DNA of 64,000 bases. Source: Microbotryum silenes-acaulis. Its lineage: Eukaryota > Basidiomycota > Microbotryomycetes > Microbotryales > Microbotryaceae. The notes under the pieces were generated by a model. That model was not told the origin of the DNA and did not search any database. It worked only from the letters and a program-made list of their open reading frames with translations. The position numbers and the translations under genes were made by a program. Shown piece by piece: positions 10,416-20,767 of this stretch (position 1 is its first letter; each line of letters opens with the position of its first letter). The stretch covers positions 1,054,001 to 1,118,000 of the forward strand of contig QPFY01000012.1 of the NCBI GenBank assembly GCA_003665825.1, read 5' to 3'.

Positions 10416-12527
10416 TCACTCTTGAGCGACCTTGATCAAAAGCTTTCCGCTGGACTTGCGACCCACTGTTCGATGCACAGTCGGACACGTCAATACGCAG
10501 TACTTTCTTCGGAAGTTCTGGAACGAACACCGACGCGCCGAGAAGAAACAACTGATCGTACTTATGTCAATCTGGGCTTGTTTGATCCCTTTCGTCGAGA
10601 GGGGATACTCCGAGTGGACCGAAAGTCGCAGCTGCCCCGAGGCCAGTAGGCCGAATAGCTCGGTCGAATACGTCTGGAATTCGTGCTTGGTGTGCACGTA
10701 TTGATTCAGTACAGGTCGAATGACTGGAGGAGAATGACTCGAGGGGTCAGCCTTATGCTGTTATTGCGAGCTATAATTACGCGAGGTCGAAAAACCTGTT
10801 GTTTACGTTTAAGATTCTTGGGTCCAAGCTTGAGCACAGAGAATGGAGGAACGGCTCCAGAGGCGTTGCCGCAAGATACCTAGGTTGCATGCAATTCATC
10901 AGTACTCTGCTAGTCAGGCACGGAGGGCGAACGAGCCCCGAGCTCTCTCTTCTTGGACGTCAGGCTTACGATCGAGCCCTTCCTCCTAACGAGATCGAAA
11001 TCCATTTCAAACGTGTCTTTTCCGACGCCATCGAACACAGCGTGAACGCCACGGTCAATGCCTTCGCCTCCCGTAATCTTGTAAACCTCTTCGGCGACAT
11101 CAACTTGTCCACCGTAAAGGATCACATGATCTGCGCCGGAAGCACGCGCAATCTTGGCCTTCTCCTCCGTGGAGGTGGTTCTGCAGGCGACACGAGATGA
11201 GCACGGAGGAACATCCCGTTAAGAATGACAGGTATGACGACAGGAAGCGGAGAAGGAGGCACTTACCCGATCCTGATCAGAAGCAGCACGCGTCGTAGAG
11301 TTGGCTGGTTAGTGAACACTTCGGGGAAGCCTCATGTCACGATGTCCGAGAGAGCTCACACGTGGGCACCAGCACTTTTCGCCCTGTTTGGGGCATGAAA
11401 TAGGGTCGGCACGACTCTTAGTGCTGATAGTCGATAATGCATTTTTTTCGGAGCTAGCGACTCACAATTGAACCAGCAGGCCTCCCAAGCCCCCTGCGGC
11501 GGCCTGAACAAGAATATGTTCTCCTTTCCGCACCGGATGGGCCTCGCGAATAAAAGTCAAGGCTGAGTAGCCCCCAAATGTAATTTATTTGATTCGGCAA
11601 TATCTCTCAGGAATATATCGTGTTCCAGATTTGCATTGACTTACCCGTCAAACCTTGCAACAGACCGGTCGCTGCCTGCTTCGTTGACATGGACTCTGGG
11701 ATCTTGACCGTCTTGTCGGCGAGCGAGACAGCGTATTCGGCGAACGCTCCACCGGCAGTATAGGCCTACAGACAGAACAATATCGAAGAAGGCAGGACAC
11801 ACCATAAGCTTCGTTGAAAGGTCAACGAAAGTAATGCTCCCAGTGTTGATGGTCGGTCTGACGTACCGCAACTTTGTCACCAATCTTGAAGCCGTGACTC
11901 GCTTCAGTGACACCCTCTCCGAGTGCGATTACGACACCGGCTGATTCGTTGCCAAGGATGTACGGCATCGCTAGTTTGTATAGCCCTCCACGCTGATCTG
12001 TTGTGGAAGCAAGCGGCGTTGGACATGAGCATTGAGCCGTAGCGATCTAGGGCGCCGAGATGGCGGCCGTAATCGAAAGCGTTTCTTTGCTGATCTGATA
12101 GCCTTGCTTGACTGTGATCACTCACAGGTGTCGATGAAGTTAACACTGGAGCCAGAAGAGAAGAGAAAAGTCGGCGACGCGACGTGTTCAGTTTGTTGGT
12201 CTCGCACTCCCGGTCACCGTCCTTTGGCCGCCAGCCCCCGGGCAGCCAAGGAGCTGATAGACGAGGTACTATATGAGGTATTATGACTTACCCGGCCCAT
12301 TGGACTTCGTACAGGACTTGACCTTTAGCGGGCTGAGGGACATCGACTTCTGTGACTTGAATGACATCGAGTTCGCCTTGCTCTCGGATCTGGCATGCTT
12401 TCATCTTGGACGGAATCGACATCGTACTTGCTAAGCGGAAACGGGATGGGGAATGTAGCAAAGAGCCAGTAAGCAGTGTGGGACGTGTGTAACGAACGAA
12501 GGTTGTTGCTGCAACGAAGCGGGGCAT
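10416..12527 (-). CDS. ZTA1: NADPH:quinone oxidoreductase (zeta-crystallin type), 11 exons
   Basis: Exons, 5' to 3': 12527-12292, 12145-12126, 11997-11867, 11765-11645, 11562-11466, 11383-11360, 11272-11267, 11180-10970, 10879-10807, 10723-10562, 10465-10416. All have GT/AG borders and sum to 1131 nt (376 aa), or 341 aa from the second ATG at 12422. Family landmarks are MKACQIREQGELDVIQV at the start, LGNESAGVV, IGDKVAAYTAGGAFAEY, the nucleotide-binding loop VQAAAGGLGGLLVQLA, ARASGADHVI and the C-terminal SVHSEYPLSTKG. The enzyme reduces quinones with NADPH. The extra 35 N-terminal residues are basic and Ser/Thr-rich and may send one form to mitochondria; use of the second ATG would give a cytosolic form. 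Exons of 20, 24 and 6 nt are needed to keep the conserved protein intact. R1 sits 120 bp upstream of the first ATG. Confidence 0.93.
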
Positions 12528-12646
12528 AGGCTGAGTTGTGCGGTGAAATGGAGGGACGCGCGGGAGTCAGTGAGTGGAAGGCAAGTCGCAGCATGTGGCA
12601 GCGTATGGCAGGGGCAGCAGTAGCCGGCCTGGCGTGGTCTATCCGG

Positions 12647-12656
12647 GCTCGGGGGC
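12647..12656. repeat. Left 10-bp target duplication of R1
   Basis: GCTCGGGGGC directly before the left terminal repeat of R1 matches 19792-19801, directly after the right terminal repeat, without mismatch. Confidence 0.75.
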
Positions 12657-13147
12657 AACTTGGCTACGCTTAAGCTTAGTTGCTCACCTCGGGCAGACAT
12701 AAAAAGTACGCCTCAACAGGCGTACGCGCCTTCCAAGCCACAATCTCGGCGGGTTGCAACCTTGCTACCCCAGGTAGCAGATTAGGCCCAGGTTGCGCCC
12801 AACTCTCTGCTTCGAGTCGATTCTGTGTACACACAACACTCTCACAGCTGCTAGATTGATAAGGAAAGTGCGTAGTAGATGCATTCCTTCCTTCATCTTT
12901 TTCTCGCATCTTTCGGGTGCCGTCAGAGTCACATGTCCGAAGCGGTCGGGCGGGATTTCGGTCCCGAGATCGAAAGGTCCGATCGAGCACACGCGTTGGC
13001 GGCAGTCGGCCACGCGAGGGACCTTCCACTTGACTTGCCGCCTCAGCTCGTTGCTTCCGCTACAGCTCATTGTAGCGTCGCCATCGACTGTACAGGCCCC
13101 ACGGCTCGCGTTCGTCCTCTTGCTCATGCACCTGACTCGGCGTCGCC

Positions 13148-14914
13148 ATGCGGCCGAAGAGAAGATACAAGTCCAAACCGTCGGTCTACAAATTGCAGGT
13201 CACCTTCTGTGCCTCCGAGTCGCGGTGTGCTACGGACGTCGAACGCTTGGCCCAACTAGGGTTCATCTCTTCGACCGCTTTAATGCCGATGACCGCCTTC
13301 TCATTTCGACTGGTCGAGCAGGCCCACGCGAGCTGGAAGGTCAGCCCCCGCGCTCTCACCGGCTATGCGGACGGCCTCAAAGAGTATTACCCCCGTTGTG
13401 GGTGGGGTCGGGGTCACTATACGGGACATCCTTGGGTGAGTTTGGACGCCGCCATCGTTTCAGGGGCACATGCTTAAAGCCTGCCTTCCGCGCATGCAGG
13501 ACAAAGACCTTCGGAAGCAACGCGATCGACGAGTACCGCGCTCTCGAAACATGCGAGAAGGACAGCGGGGCGCCTTCTCGTAGGCACCGTCGATTCGTTC
13601 AAACAAGTGACCCGCGTGCTTCGGGCCAACGTGACTTAATCAACCTTGTCACGACGTCACATTGGATTGCGTGCTTGCATACGACGGCAACTTTCAGCAA
13701 ACGCGTGAGAAAAACTCGAAGCACGACGTCCAAGGAATCGTTCCGGACAATATCTTGGCTGAGGAAGAGGTTCAGGCGATGAAGGCCGAGGTGGAAGCTT
13801 CGGTGCGGCCGATCAAAAAGGTGAGTAATGCCGCTGCATTTGCCTTAATGGGATCGCTTACCTCTACACCCACCCACCCTCGTAGGCGTGCACAGAGTCG
13901 TGGAAGGCTGCCGACGTCGGAGCTGGCTCAACCTCGTCACGAGTAGTAAATGCGCCTATACTTTCCTATCATTTGTCACCAGAGGCAGCTCCTGCCAAAG
14001 CTTTTCAAGCGACTGGAGTTCGCCACGAGCGTCTTCCATGCATACGCCCATATCTGGTCCTGCCAAGTCGAGTTCAACCCTCGCCTCATTTCAAACTTCG
14101 GGTTGATGGAGAGGGCTGTGAGCGATTGTGGAGCGGGATACGGTCGCTCATTCCGAAGGATCGAGTCGGTGAGGAGAAAGCGCGGATCGGCGCCGAGGTG
14201 CGGCAAGCTTTGGCTTGGATCGAAGATGAAAAGACTCGTATCACTAGTTGCCAAACACTTTGGACTAACGTGTCGGGTAAGTTTTCGATACAGCGTGCTC
14301 CATATCACCTCTTATGTCGCCCTGACATCTTTCAAACTATCCCAACAGATACTCTTCCTGAATCGATCGACCTAGCTGATGCCAAGTTCATATTCGGCAC
14401 TGAAGATGTTGAAGAGATCCGAGACCGCGCGCTCGTTATACTGGATCGCCGGATGGAGCCTCTTCAGCTGCGCGAATGTTCTTGGTCCCAGAACGACCAT
14501 TTCTTCGATGTTTGGCTCGACACTCGCGGGCAGTCAGAGGGCGATTCCGAGCCCATGCCTCTTGCACTGTCAGAATTTCGTGGTTTACATCAACGATTGA
14601 ACGCGGCGGGAAGAAGTGTCAAGAAGGCGAAACATCACCAGCTACCTGCACATAATCGATCGGGAACACGCGGTCCTATGGAGACATCTGGCCTCGACGA
14701 CTCGGCGCGGCCTCCACCGTTGGCCCGTGACGTTCAGCAAGTGCGGGTCATTCAGGCGCAGATGGATATGAGCGACGAGGCTCAACTCGCAAAGGAGGTG
14801 GGGCCTTTCTCCGCATAACTCCTCGAGCAGGACGGTGAGATGGGCAGCTCTTCGGATGAAAGCTACGGCGATGACTTTGCTGGTCAGGAAGACGAATACT
14901 TCTTGGGCGTTTAG
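13148..14914 (+). pseudogene. KDZ transposase, internally deleted and frameshifted
   Basis: The ATG at 13148 is followed by a conserved KDZ N-terminus (YKLQVTFC, then LGFISSTALMPMTAFSFRLV). Later come CVLAYDGNFQQTRE (first catalytic Asp region, about 13664), ACTESWKAADVGAGS after an intron near 13822-13885, RLEFATSVFHAYAHIWSCQ (about 14008) and DGEGCERLWSGIRSLI (about 14115), which are KDZ hallmarks. In functional relatives about 100 residues, including another catalytic Asp, lie between the third and fourth blocks; here they are lost. Frames change near 13600 and 14100, and an in-frame TAA at 14816 interrupts a Ser/Asp-rich acidic tail that ends at 14914. Putative introns lie at 13436-13500 and 14275-14346. 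The product would not be a working transposase. Confidence 0.88.
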
Positions 14915-16374
14915 ACCAGCTTCTGATTTAGATGAATTAGTGGAGCAACTTAATGTTGAAACAATGGACATGGTGTTTGCAAACTAAAGTTGTCTCAATT
15001 GCGGTGGGTGAGAGTGATATCACCGTCTCATAGAGAGAAATATTGTCAGACCTAATCCCTGGGCTGCGCCTGCCTTACTCCTGCCGGGTGACTTGCCGGG
15101 TGACTTTTCAATCAAAGCGCATGCAACTGCTCGAGTACGAAGAATGTCTACCACGTGAAAATGGGTAAGTGGGTTTGATCAATATAGAGAATGTATCTCC
15201 TACCCTCGGACAGGGTTGAATAGCAAAGTTGGCATGTGCGTGCAAGCCCTTCTTCCGAACAAGATGGCTCGGCGGCTCTCTCTCTCTGAGGATTCCCGCT
15301 CGAAGGATTCGACTTCCTGCCATGGCGCGGCCAAAGACCTTTGCACCGATCTCGATCCCTGCTACTGAGATTTGCGCCTGTTTTAAGAAGAGCTTGGTGT
15401 CAAGATCTCAAGATCAAGTCTAGTCTATGCTCGACGGGGGCAGAAGTGCTGACAATTCATTTTAGTGCGGCGAATGCAAGAATTCTCTCTGCTTTGAGCA
15501 CTCACCATGTGGCCTGAGGATTGTCGGCCTACCTCATTGATGAGAGGGAATGTTTATCAAGTAAAAGGTAGGTATGAGTGGCCATCGATCATGTCTCGGA
15601 GTCAATTGAGGTTTTCGCTCCAAGAGCCTGTTACAAGCCTAAGCCTTCCATGTTTTCACCGAACCTACTATCGAGTTCGACCCACCTCTCATCAAGCACG
15701 TACTTTGTCGCTACTTCGCTACTTACGACTGATTACCTACGTGTTCCGCTCCGCTTGCGCGTTCAGGGGCTCAGATCAGTTCGCCTTCTTCTGGGAGCGC
15801 GCGCCGCTTGAAGTCAGCCGGCCGGCGGGGGTCGTCACCGTGGCCCAGCAGCTCTGATTGGCACTTTGGCGAAGACCGAGCCCGGCCAGATGCAACCCTT
15901 GCCCGTTCACTTTAGTGCTAATAGATAATAAAAAGATGCTAACATACACTGCAATTAGTGGAAGCGCGTTGCGAATTCTGTTCATTCATTCTTTGCTCAA
16001 AGAGTCACTTCCGGAAAGCAGACGCTCCGGAGCACTCCAATCTCACTGGGCAATTCAACTCTACATAATACTTCGAAAACAACCCAGAACAAGAAGGATA
16101 ATGTTTGTGAGCAGGATTACGTCACTGGCACATCCCACGTCAACAAGGAGAGGTCGGCGGTCTCGAGCGGCCCAGGGAGGCACGAAGGGCAACGAACAAT
16201 CGCCCTCTCCGCCTCTAGTCACCAAGAGCCGGATGCATATGAAGCATAACTATGAAATAACTATTGTGGTGGCCTGTGTTGTCCAACGAATTCTGGCCCT
16301 TCAATAGCCAAGATCTCCGCACCGCATGCGCGTCGACGAGTCTGGCTGGCGCTGAGAGCTCGGCTATCGTCACC
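14915..16374. other. KDZ element interior without a recognised gene
   Basis: Short frames only, on both strands. I see no family motif, repeat or consistent exon series. This segment separates the transposase relic from the second gene of the element. Confidence 0.4.
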
Positions 16375-17500
16375 TCACTCGCTGTCCTCGTCGGAGCTCG
16401 TGTTCCGAGTCCGCCGGTCAGCATCGCTGTCGCCGCCTTCATCGCCGTCGGCCATTTCCTGGCCTGCACTTGACCAGATTACCTCTTCCTCCAGCCTGAA
16501 GCTCAGCTCGCCTGCACGCAGCAATGGGATCCAACAACTTAAGCTTGCCACTCGGGCTTCGGAAATCCGCTTTGCGAAGGAGCGCGCCGCGCTGAACAAT
16601 GATTCTGGCGTTGTCCCTGAGGGCCTTTATGTCATAGACGGTCTTGGGCGATTGGATCTTCTCGCCGTCCAGCACGGAGCGTCGGCGCAGCGCGGACTCT
16701 GAAGACAGCGAGCCGGGTCAAAATTAGGCACCGTGTATGGAAGAGTAGGCAGGCTGCACTTCTTGTACTCACGGAACAGTTCCTTGAGGATGATGCTGTA
16801 CCATTGGCATTTGGTCTCAACGTTCTTGCCGGCCACGGGTGCGTTCCAAGCTGTGCGCAGATATTCGCTGATACATCCCTCCCTCCTGATGCGCGGCCTC
16901 CCTCCTCGTCTTGGGAAACTTGTGCGGCCCGCGACTGTTGGCGATCGCGAGCGGAAGGTGCAGTATTTGGCAAACCTGCCGCGTCAAAGACAATACCCGT
17001 GCCGTCAGGATTGTTCCCTCCTTGTTCGACCATGCTTGCGAGATTGGTGCTTGCTGGCGGAACTAGATACGGGCCATCGATGCGTCCAGGATCGGGGAAC
17101 GTGGGACGGTAAACTGGTTGGTTGGACGAAGCAGATCCCGGAGACGATTGATAGTTGTACGACGCAGGATTCGAGATGGCCGTTACGCCAGCGGAAGTGG
17201 ACGCTGAATCGGGTGCACGACGGTGTAACGTCAGAACAGACCGATGTTGTACGCGATCGACGCGACGGCCACCCACGAACCCGAATAGTCGTTATATGCG
17301 GACTGGTTGGGAGTCCAAGGCGAGGTGCGCGACTCGTACCCAGAGGCAGCATATGAACCTATGTGTCAGATGTGATCGTGAGCCGGTAGTCCAGTCAGTG
17401 CACTCGTGTCGATCGGCGGCAAACATACTGCTGTTCATCGCCGGAGCGCCAAACGTTGGCTGCGATTCGGGAGGTGGTTAAGTTGATTGGATTGACTCAT
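16375..17500 (-). CDS. Second gene of the KDZ element; AT-hook-like protein of unknown function (provisional model)
   Basis: Several minus-strand segments read as protein and are bounded by GT/AG sites, but I could not close one complete frame. In order: a Ser/Asn/Pro/Tyr-rich N-terminal part (about 17440-17130, with YAASGYESRTSPWTPNQSAY); a second polar part with PTFPDPGRIDGPYLVPP (about 17120); a basic segment GGRPRIRREG (about 16890), which resembles an AT-hook; then ISEYLRTAWNAPVAGKNVET and CQWYSIILKELF (about 16860-16770). After a likely intron (about 16771-16697) come LDGEKIQSPKTVYDIKALRD (about 16670) and a Ser/Asp/Glu-rich tail ending at 16375. It faces the transposase relic tail to tail, lies wholly within the element and may be an accessory transposition protein. 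A captured host gene is the main alternative. Confidence 0.5.
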
Positions 17501-17935
17501 CGAGATAGGAGCAGCAGAAGTATGACTGATCCGGTGTTTCGAAGTGGGCGTTCGTTTCAGACTGTCGCAAGGTGACGGATGCTCATTGTATAGTTCGTTA
17601 CTTCGTATACGTAGTAGGGGGCGATTGGGCAAAGCAGAAGAATGGGCGGTATGCGCGAGCGCGACGCGTCGCCGCCATCTCCAGCGTCTCCGGAGTCGTG
17701 ACGCGTCGACGTCCGGGCCAGTCCCGGCCCCAATTGTTCCGCGCGACCCGTGCCGAATCACGTGTTCGAGGTAGAGCGCCTGTACAGCTTGCAGAGGACA
17801 ACAATAACTCTCGAAAAATATCCAAAAATCCGAATACACTATTTTTCGCCGACTGCGCCTTTGTTTCCAGGTTTTCCATGGAGGTGTAGTGGGAGTGAAC
17901 GTCTCGGCAACTCGACATCGAGGAGGGCATACCTT
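17501..17935. other. KDZ subterminal region
   Basis: No supported coding frame. It lies between the probable 5' end of the element's minus-strand gene and the right terminal repeat, so it would hold that gene's promoter. Confidence 0.4.
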
Positions 17936-18069
17936 ACCTGGGCCTAATCTGCTACCTGGGGTAGCAAGGTTGCAACCCGCCGAAATTGTGGCTTGGAAGG
18001 CGCGTGGGAGGGCGCTGCGCGCGCGCCTGTTGAGGCGTACTTTTTATGTCTGCCCGAGGTGTAGTTGCT

Positions 18070-18948
18070 CCATAGTTAGTTAGTTAACTATGTGTAAAAT
18101 CCCACCTTCCAGCCATAACTATCTAACTATCAACTATGACCCAATAGTTAGTTAACTAACTATAGTTGGGATAGTTAACTATGAAAAACTATCAAAATGG
18201 CCCCTAATAATGGCGCACGCCGAGCGTCGTTAAGGGCTTACCCAACGCAATTACCCCATACGGCTCAGCAGTACACAACAATTGTTTGGTTGTATTGAGC
18301 CTATTGATCCTCTGGTTCTGCCACCGACTTATGAGAGCCGCTCGATGCCATGCTCTTAAACCCTCTTATGATAGTGTAATAGTATAGTGTATATGAACTC
18401 GAGCGGTATACATTACTCTTGAAACAACCGGTGACAACAGTAATCTGTCATTTGAACGAGATTCTACATGACAGACTTACACCTCATCATCATCATCGAG
18501 GTAAATTGTTTCTCTAGTTCCTGTGGCGCGCCTCTTGGCGGGCACGACCTTTGAGGGCTGCGCGCTGTATGACAATCTGACGATCGCTGTAGATATGCCA
18601 AATTGTGTATGCAGAGTTGGAGTCAGTGATGAGACCGGAAGGTGCGGCAGGACAACAAAATAAATTCAGTCGGAGTAAGTATCATCGTAACTCGCGCGAT
18701 CAATCAAGTTCTTACGAGCAGCGTCATCATTAGCAACATCTTGGCATTCAAGGAATCAAGAGGGATCCGGAAGTGGCGTGTTGCAGTTGATTAATGGTAC
18801 GGCGCCCAGCGGAAAAGGCGCGTTCCGCATCGCAGGCGGTCGAACTTAGGCGTCGTCAAGAAATCGATCGCCATCTCGGCCAATGCTCCTTGCCCCGGCA
18901 GTCCTCGGCGACCCCTATAGTTGCCATAGTTACAATAGTTAACTATGA
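18070..18948. other. R1 interior, AT-rich, non-coding
   Basis: Bases 18070-18190 carry repeated AACTATAGTTAG-type palindromes and a copy of the CCACCTTCCAGCCATAACTA block also seen, reversed, near 8700. From 18200 to 18900 I see no gene or repeat. The palindromic motif returns at 18905-18948. Confidence 0.5.
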
Positions 18949-19668
18949 CCAGTGGGATCCCGTTAAATTAATGGGCGGATGAAATTCAAATCGAAGAACA
19001 GTCTACATGATTTCAGCAGAGGTAAACAAAAACAAACAAAAAACGCAAAGATTTTCCATTTATCGTCGAAACAGCCTGCCCATTCAAACATTCGTGCAAT
19101 GAGATGTGGACGGTGGCATGCTTTGTCGTTCGGCCACAGTGCAGCCTTGATTTCCGGCCATTCGCGAATGGAGTCGCGCGTCACCGTGATGAACAGCACG
19201 GAGGCTTTCCATGTTTGACAACGCACGCCATCGTAGCGTCCGTGCAAGTAGTACGCAAAGAATTGTGAACCTGACACCGCTGGCGCGCCGCATCACGTGA
19301 CAGACGCCAGCCTCGCCCCGCGCGTCAGGCGTCAGACGTTAGGCGGAGCTCTGCTGTAGAAGCAATGTCATGCAAAGCCACGCGTTTGCCGTCCATTAAA
19401 TACAATATAAGTGTAAACACTGTTTGACATCAACGAAAAAGTGAAGGAAAATACTGGGAACGCTGTAGCTTCGTTCGACCGGCACGAAAAGTACAAAAAT
19501 CGCCACAGAGCTTGTACATGACTTCTGATCGGAACATGGACACCACATGCAGGTGAGGCAGACACAACAGTATGCTGGTACATCCACCACAGGCGGCCCT
19601 CCGGGCGGCAACCTACTCAAAAATAGCGATTTTAGGTACATTCCTTAACTCACCTTTTTATATATATG
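18949..19668 (-). mobile_element. Small Helitron relic (family 2), internally deleted
   Basis: Read on the minus strand, it starts with the same roughly 350 bp as 32098-32460 (from AAAAAGGTGAGTTAAGGAATG) and then jumps to a Helitron Rep fragment (FITVTRDSIREWPEIKAALW then NDKACHRPHLIARMFE, about 19195-19085). It ends with an imperfect hairpin (CCATTAATTTAACGGG) and CTGG followed by T. The copy at 32090-33698 ends the same way. About 600 bp of coding sequence present in that copy is missing here. It is inserted in R1, so it is younger than R1. Confidence 0.75.
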
Positions 19669-19801
19669 GAGGTAGTAATATCCTCCAAGCCAGAACTAAC
19701 TAACTATCAACTATGCCTCAATAGTTGGGATAGTCAGTTAACTATTTGCGGTGGCGTAGTTAGTTAACTAACTAAGCTTAAGCGTAGCCTTGCTCGGGGG
19801 C

Positions 19802-20767
19802 GCTAAGCGCCCACCTCCCGCCCACCTCTACCCACCTCCCTGCGAATGAGAATGAGAACGAGATTTTGAAGATTTTAATAAGGTCTTTGCGAGCTCCGCT
19901 CACGCCTCCCGAACTGTGGGAAACAGATCGATCGGCGCGTGCGCTCTCGCGTGAGATGCTTATTTGATGGAGGTGTTTTGTGGTGTAAGATCATAAGTAG
20001 ACATAAGATGCTGGCGGATTGACAGACAGATGTAGATTCTTTCGAAGATTTCTAAAAAAGTGTCTGTCAGCTCTGGTCATTTGCCTCGATTCGCCTAAGC
20101 CAAAAAACAGGCAGAAGGCAGTAGGCAGTAGATCGTGGACTGTAGGTAGGAGGAGCCTAGGGGGCGTGGAAAAGTGAACTGTAGATGAAAGCTAGCATCC
20201 GCCTAGTACGCGCACGGCTTCCTTGCGATAAAAGAGGTGCTTCACGGGTGCTTCAGGGGTGCGAGAAGGACACGACCAGGAGCTGAATAGGGTCGGGGCA
20301 TTGCAGGGTGCTCAAGCGATGTGGATAACAGCATGCGGAAACTATCAGCCACCACCGCACTGTGGGAACCCAGAAACTGAAAGAAGTTGCTCGCGAAGCG
20401 CGATCGGTGGTCGCAGGAGAGGTCTGGCGTCGGGGAAGCACCACGACTTGTCCTGAACAAAAGGGCAGGTGGTTCGTTTTGTAAAATAAAGATGTCGACC
20501 TTGAGTCGACGATAGTGACAAGTCAATGCAAATGCGTGCCAACAGGAAGCGTAACCCAGAATGAAGAGAAGGAAGGAAAGTAAAGGCGAAAAAAGCATAG
20601 AGGCTTCAGTCCGAAGGCCCCGAATGTGAAGACTTGCAGCGGCGAGACAGATCCTGATGTACAACGAGCAGAGTCGGGACGACCGTCAGATACGGCACCC
20701 GTGTCGGTCACGACATATTGCTCTGCCAAGTCATGATGGCCCGATAATCAGCATTCATTCCCAGCCC
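19802..20767. other. Intergenic, downstream of importin alpha
   Basis: There is no supported gene. 19802-19850 is a short C-rich tract with repeated CCCACCTC. The rest should include the importin alpha 3' untranslated region. Confidence 0.4.

Larger units (their letters stand above)
12685..18061 (+). mobile_element. Complete KDZ-superfamily DNA transposon (5,377 bp)
   Basis: The ends are inverted repeats: left 12685-12793 (109 bp, starts CACCTCGGGCAGAC) and right 17936-18061 (126 bp, ends GTCTGCCCGAGGTG). They match closely, apart from about 17 bp present only on the right. The exact 8-bp duplication TAGTTGCT flanks them at 12677-12684 and 18062-18069. Eight-bp duplications are known for Zisupton, one of the K-D-Z groups. 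The element carries a decayed KDZ transposase gene on the plus strand (13148-14914) and a second gene on the minus strand (about 16375-17500). The target site lies inside R1. A second copy of the left 520 bp is at 56495-57019. Confidence 0.9.
12657..19791. mobile_element. R1: terminal-inverted-repeat element with nested insertions
   Basis: The left end has GGCTACGCTTAAGCTTAG (from 12662) and the right end has its exact reverse complement (to 19789), each with a few extra terminal bases. The whole unit is bracketed by the 10-bp direct repeat GCTCGGGGGC (12647-12656, 19792-19801). Nested inside are a complete KDZ transposon (12685-18061) and a Helitron relic (18949 to about 19668). The remaining R1 sequence is AT-rich and full of TTAGTTAACTAA-type palindromes (18070-18190, 18905-18948, 19685-19780) and has no recognisable gene. 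Target duplications of 9-11 bp are typical of Mutator-like elements, but without a transposase the superfamily stays open. A partial relative lies at 8656-8766. Confidence 0.7.

Noticed and set aside
12676..13260. Several open frames on both strands of the KDZ left end, repeated at 56240-56808
   Set aside because: They are conserved only because the DNA is repeated; the transposase start codon comes after them and no splice links were evident.
16632..17276. A single 214-codon frame as the complete cargo gene
   Set aside because: Its last third reads through a good GTGAGT...TTCAG intron, and the spliced alternative gives more protein-like sequence.
18200..18900. Search for tRNA or other small RNA genes
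   Set aside because: No cloverleaf or internal promoter boxes could be recognised by eye here or elsewhere in the window. A covariance-model search would be needed to exclude them.
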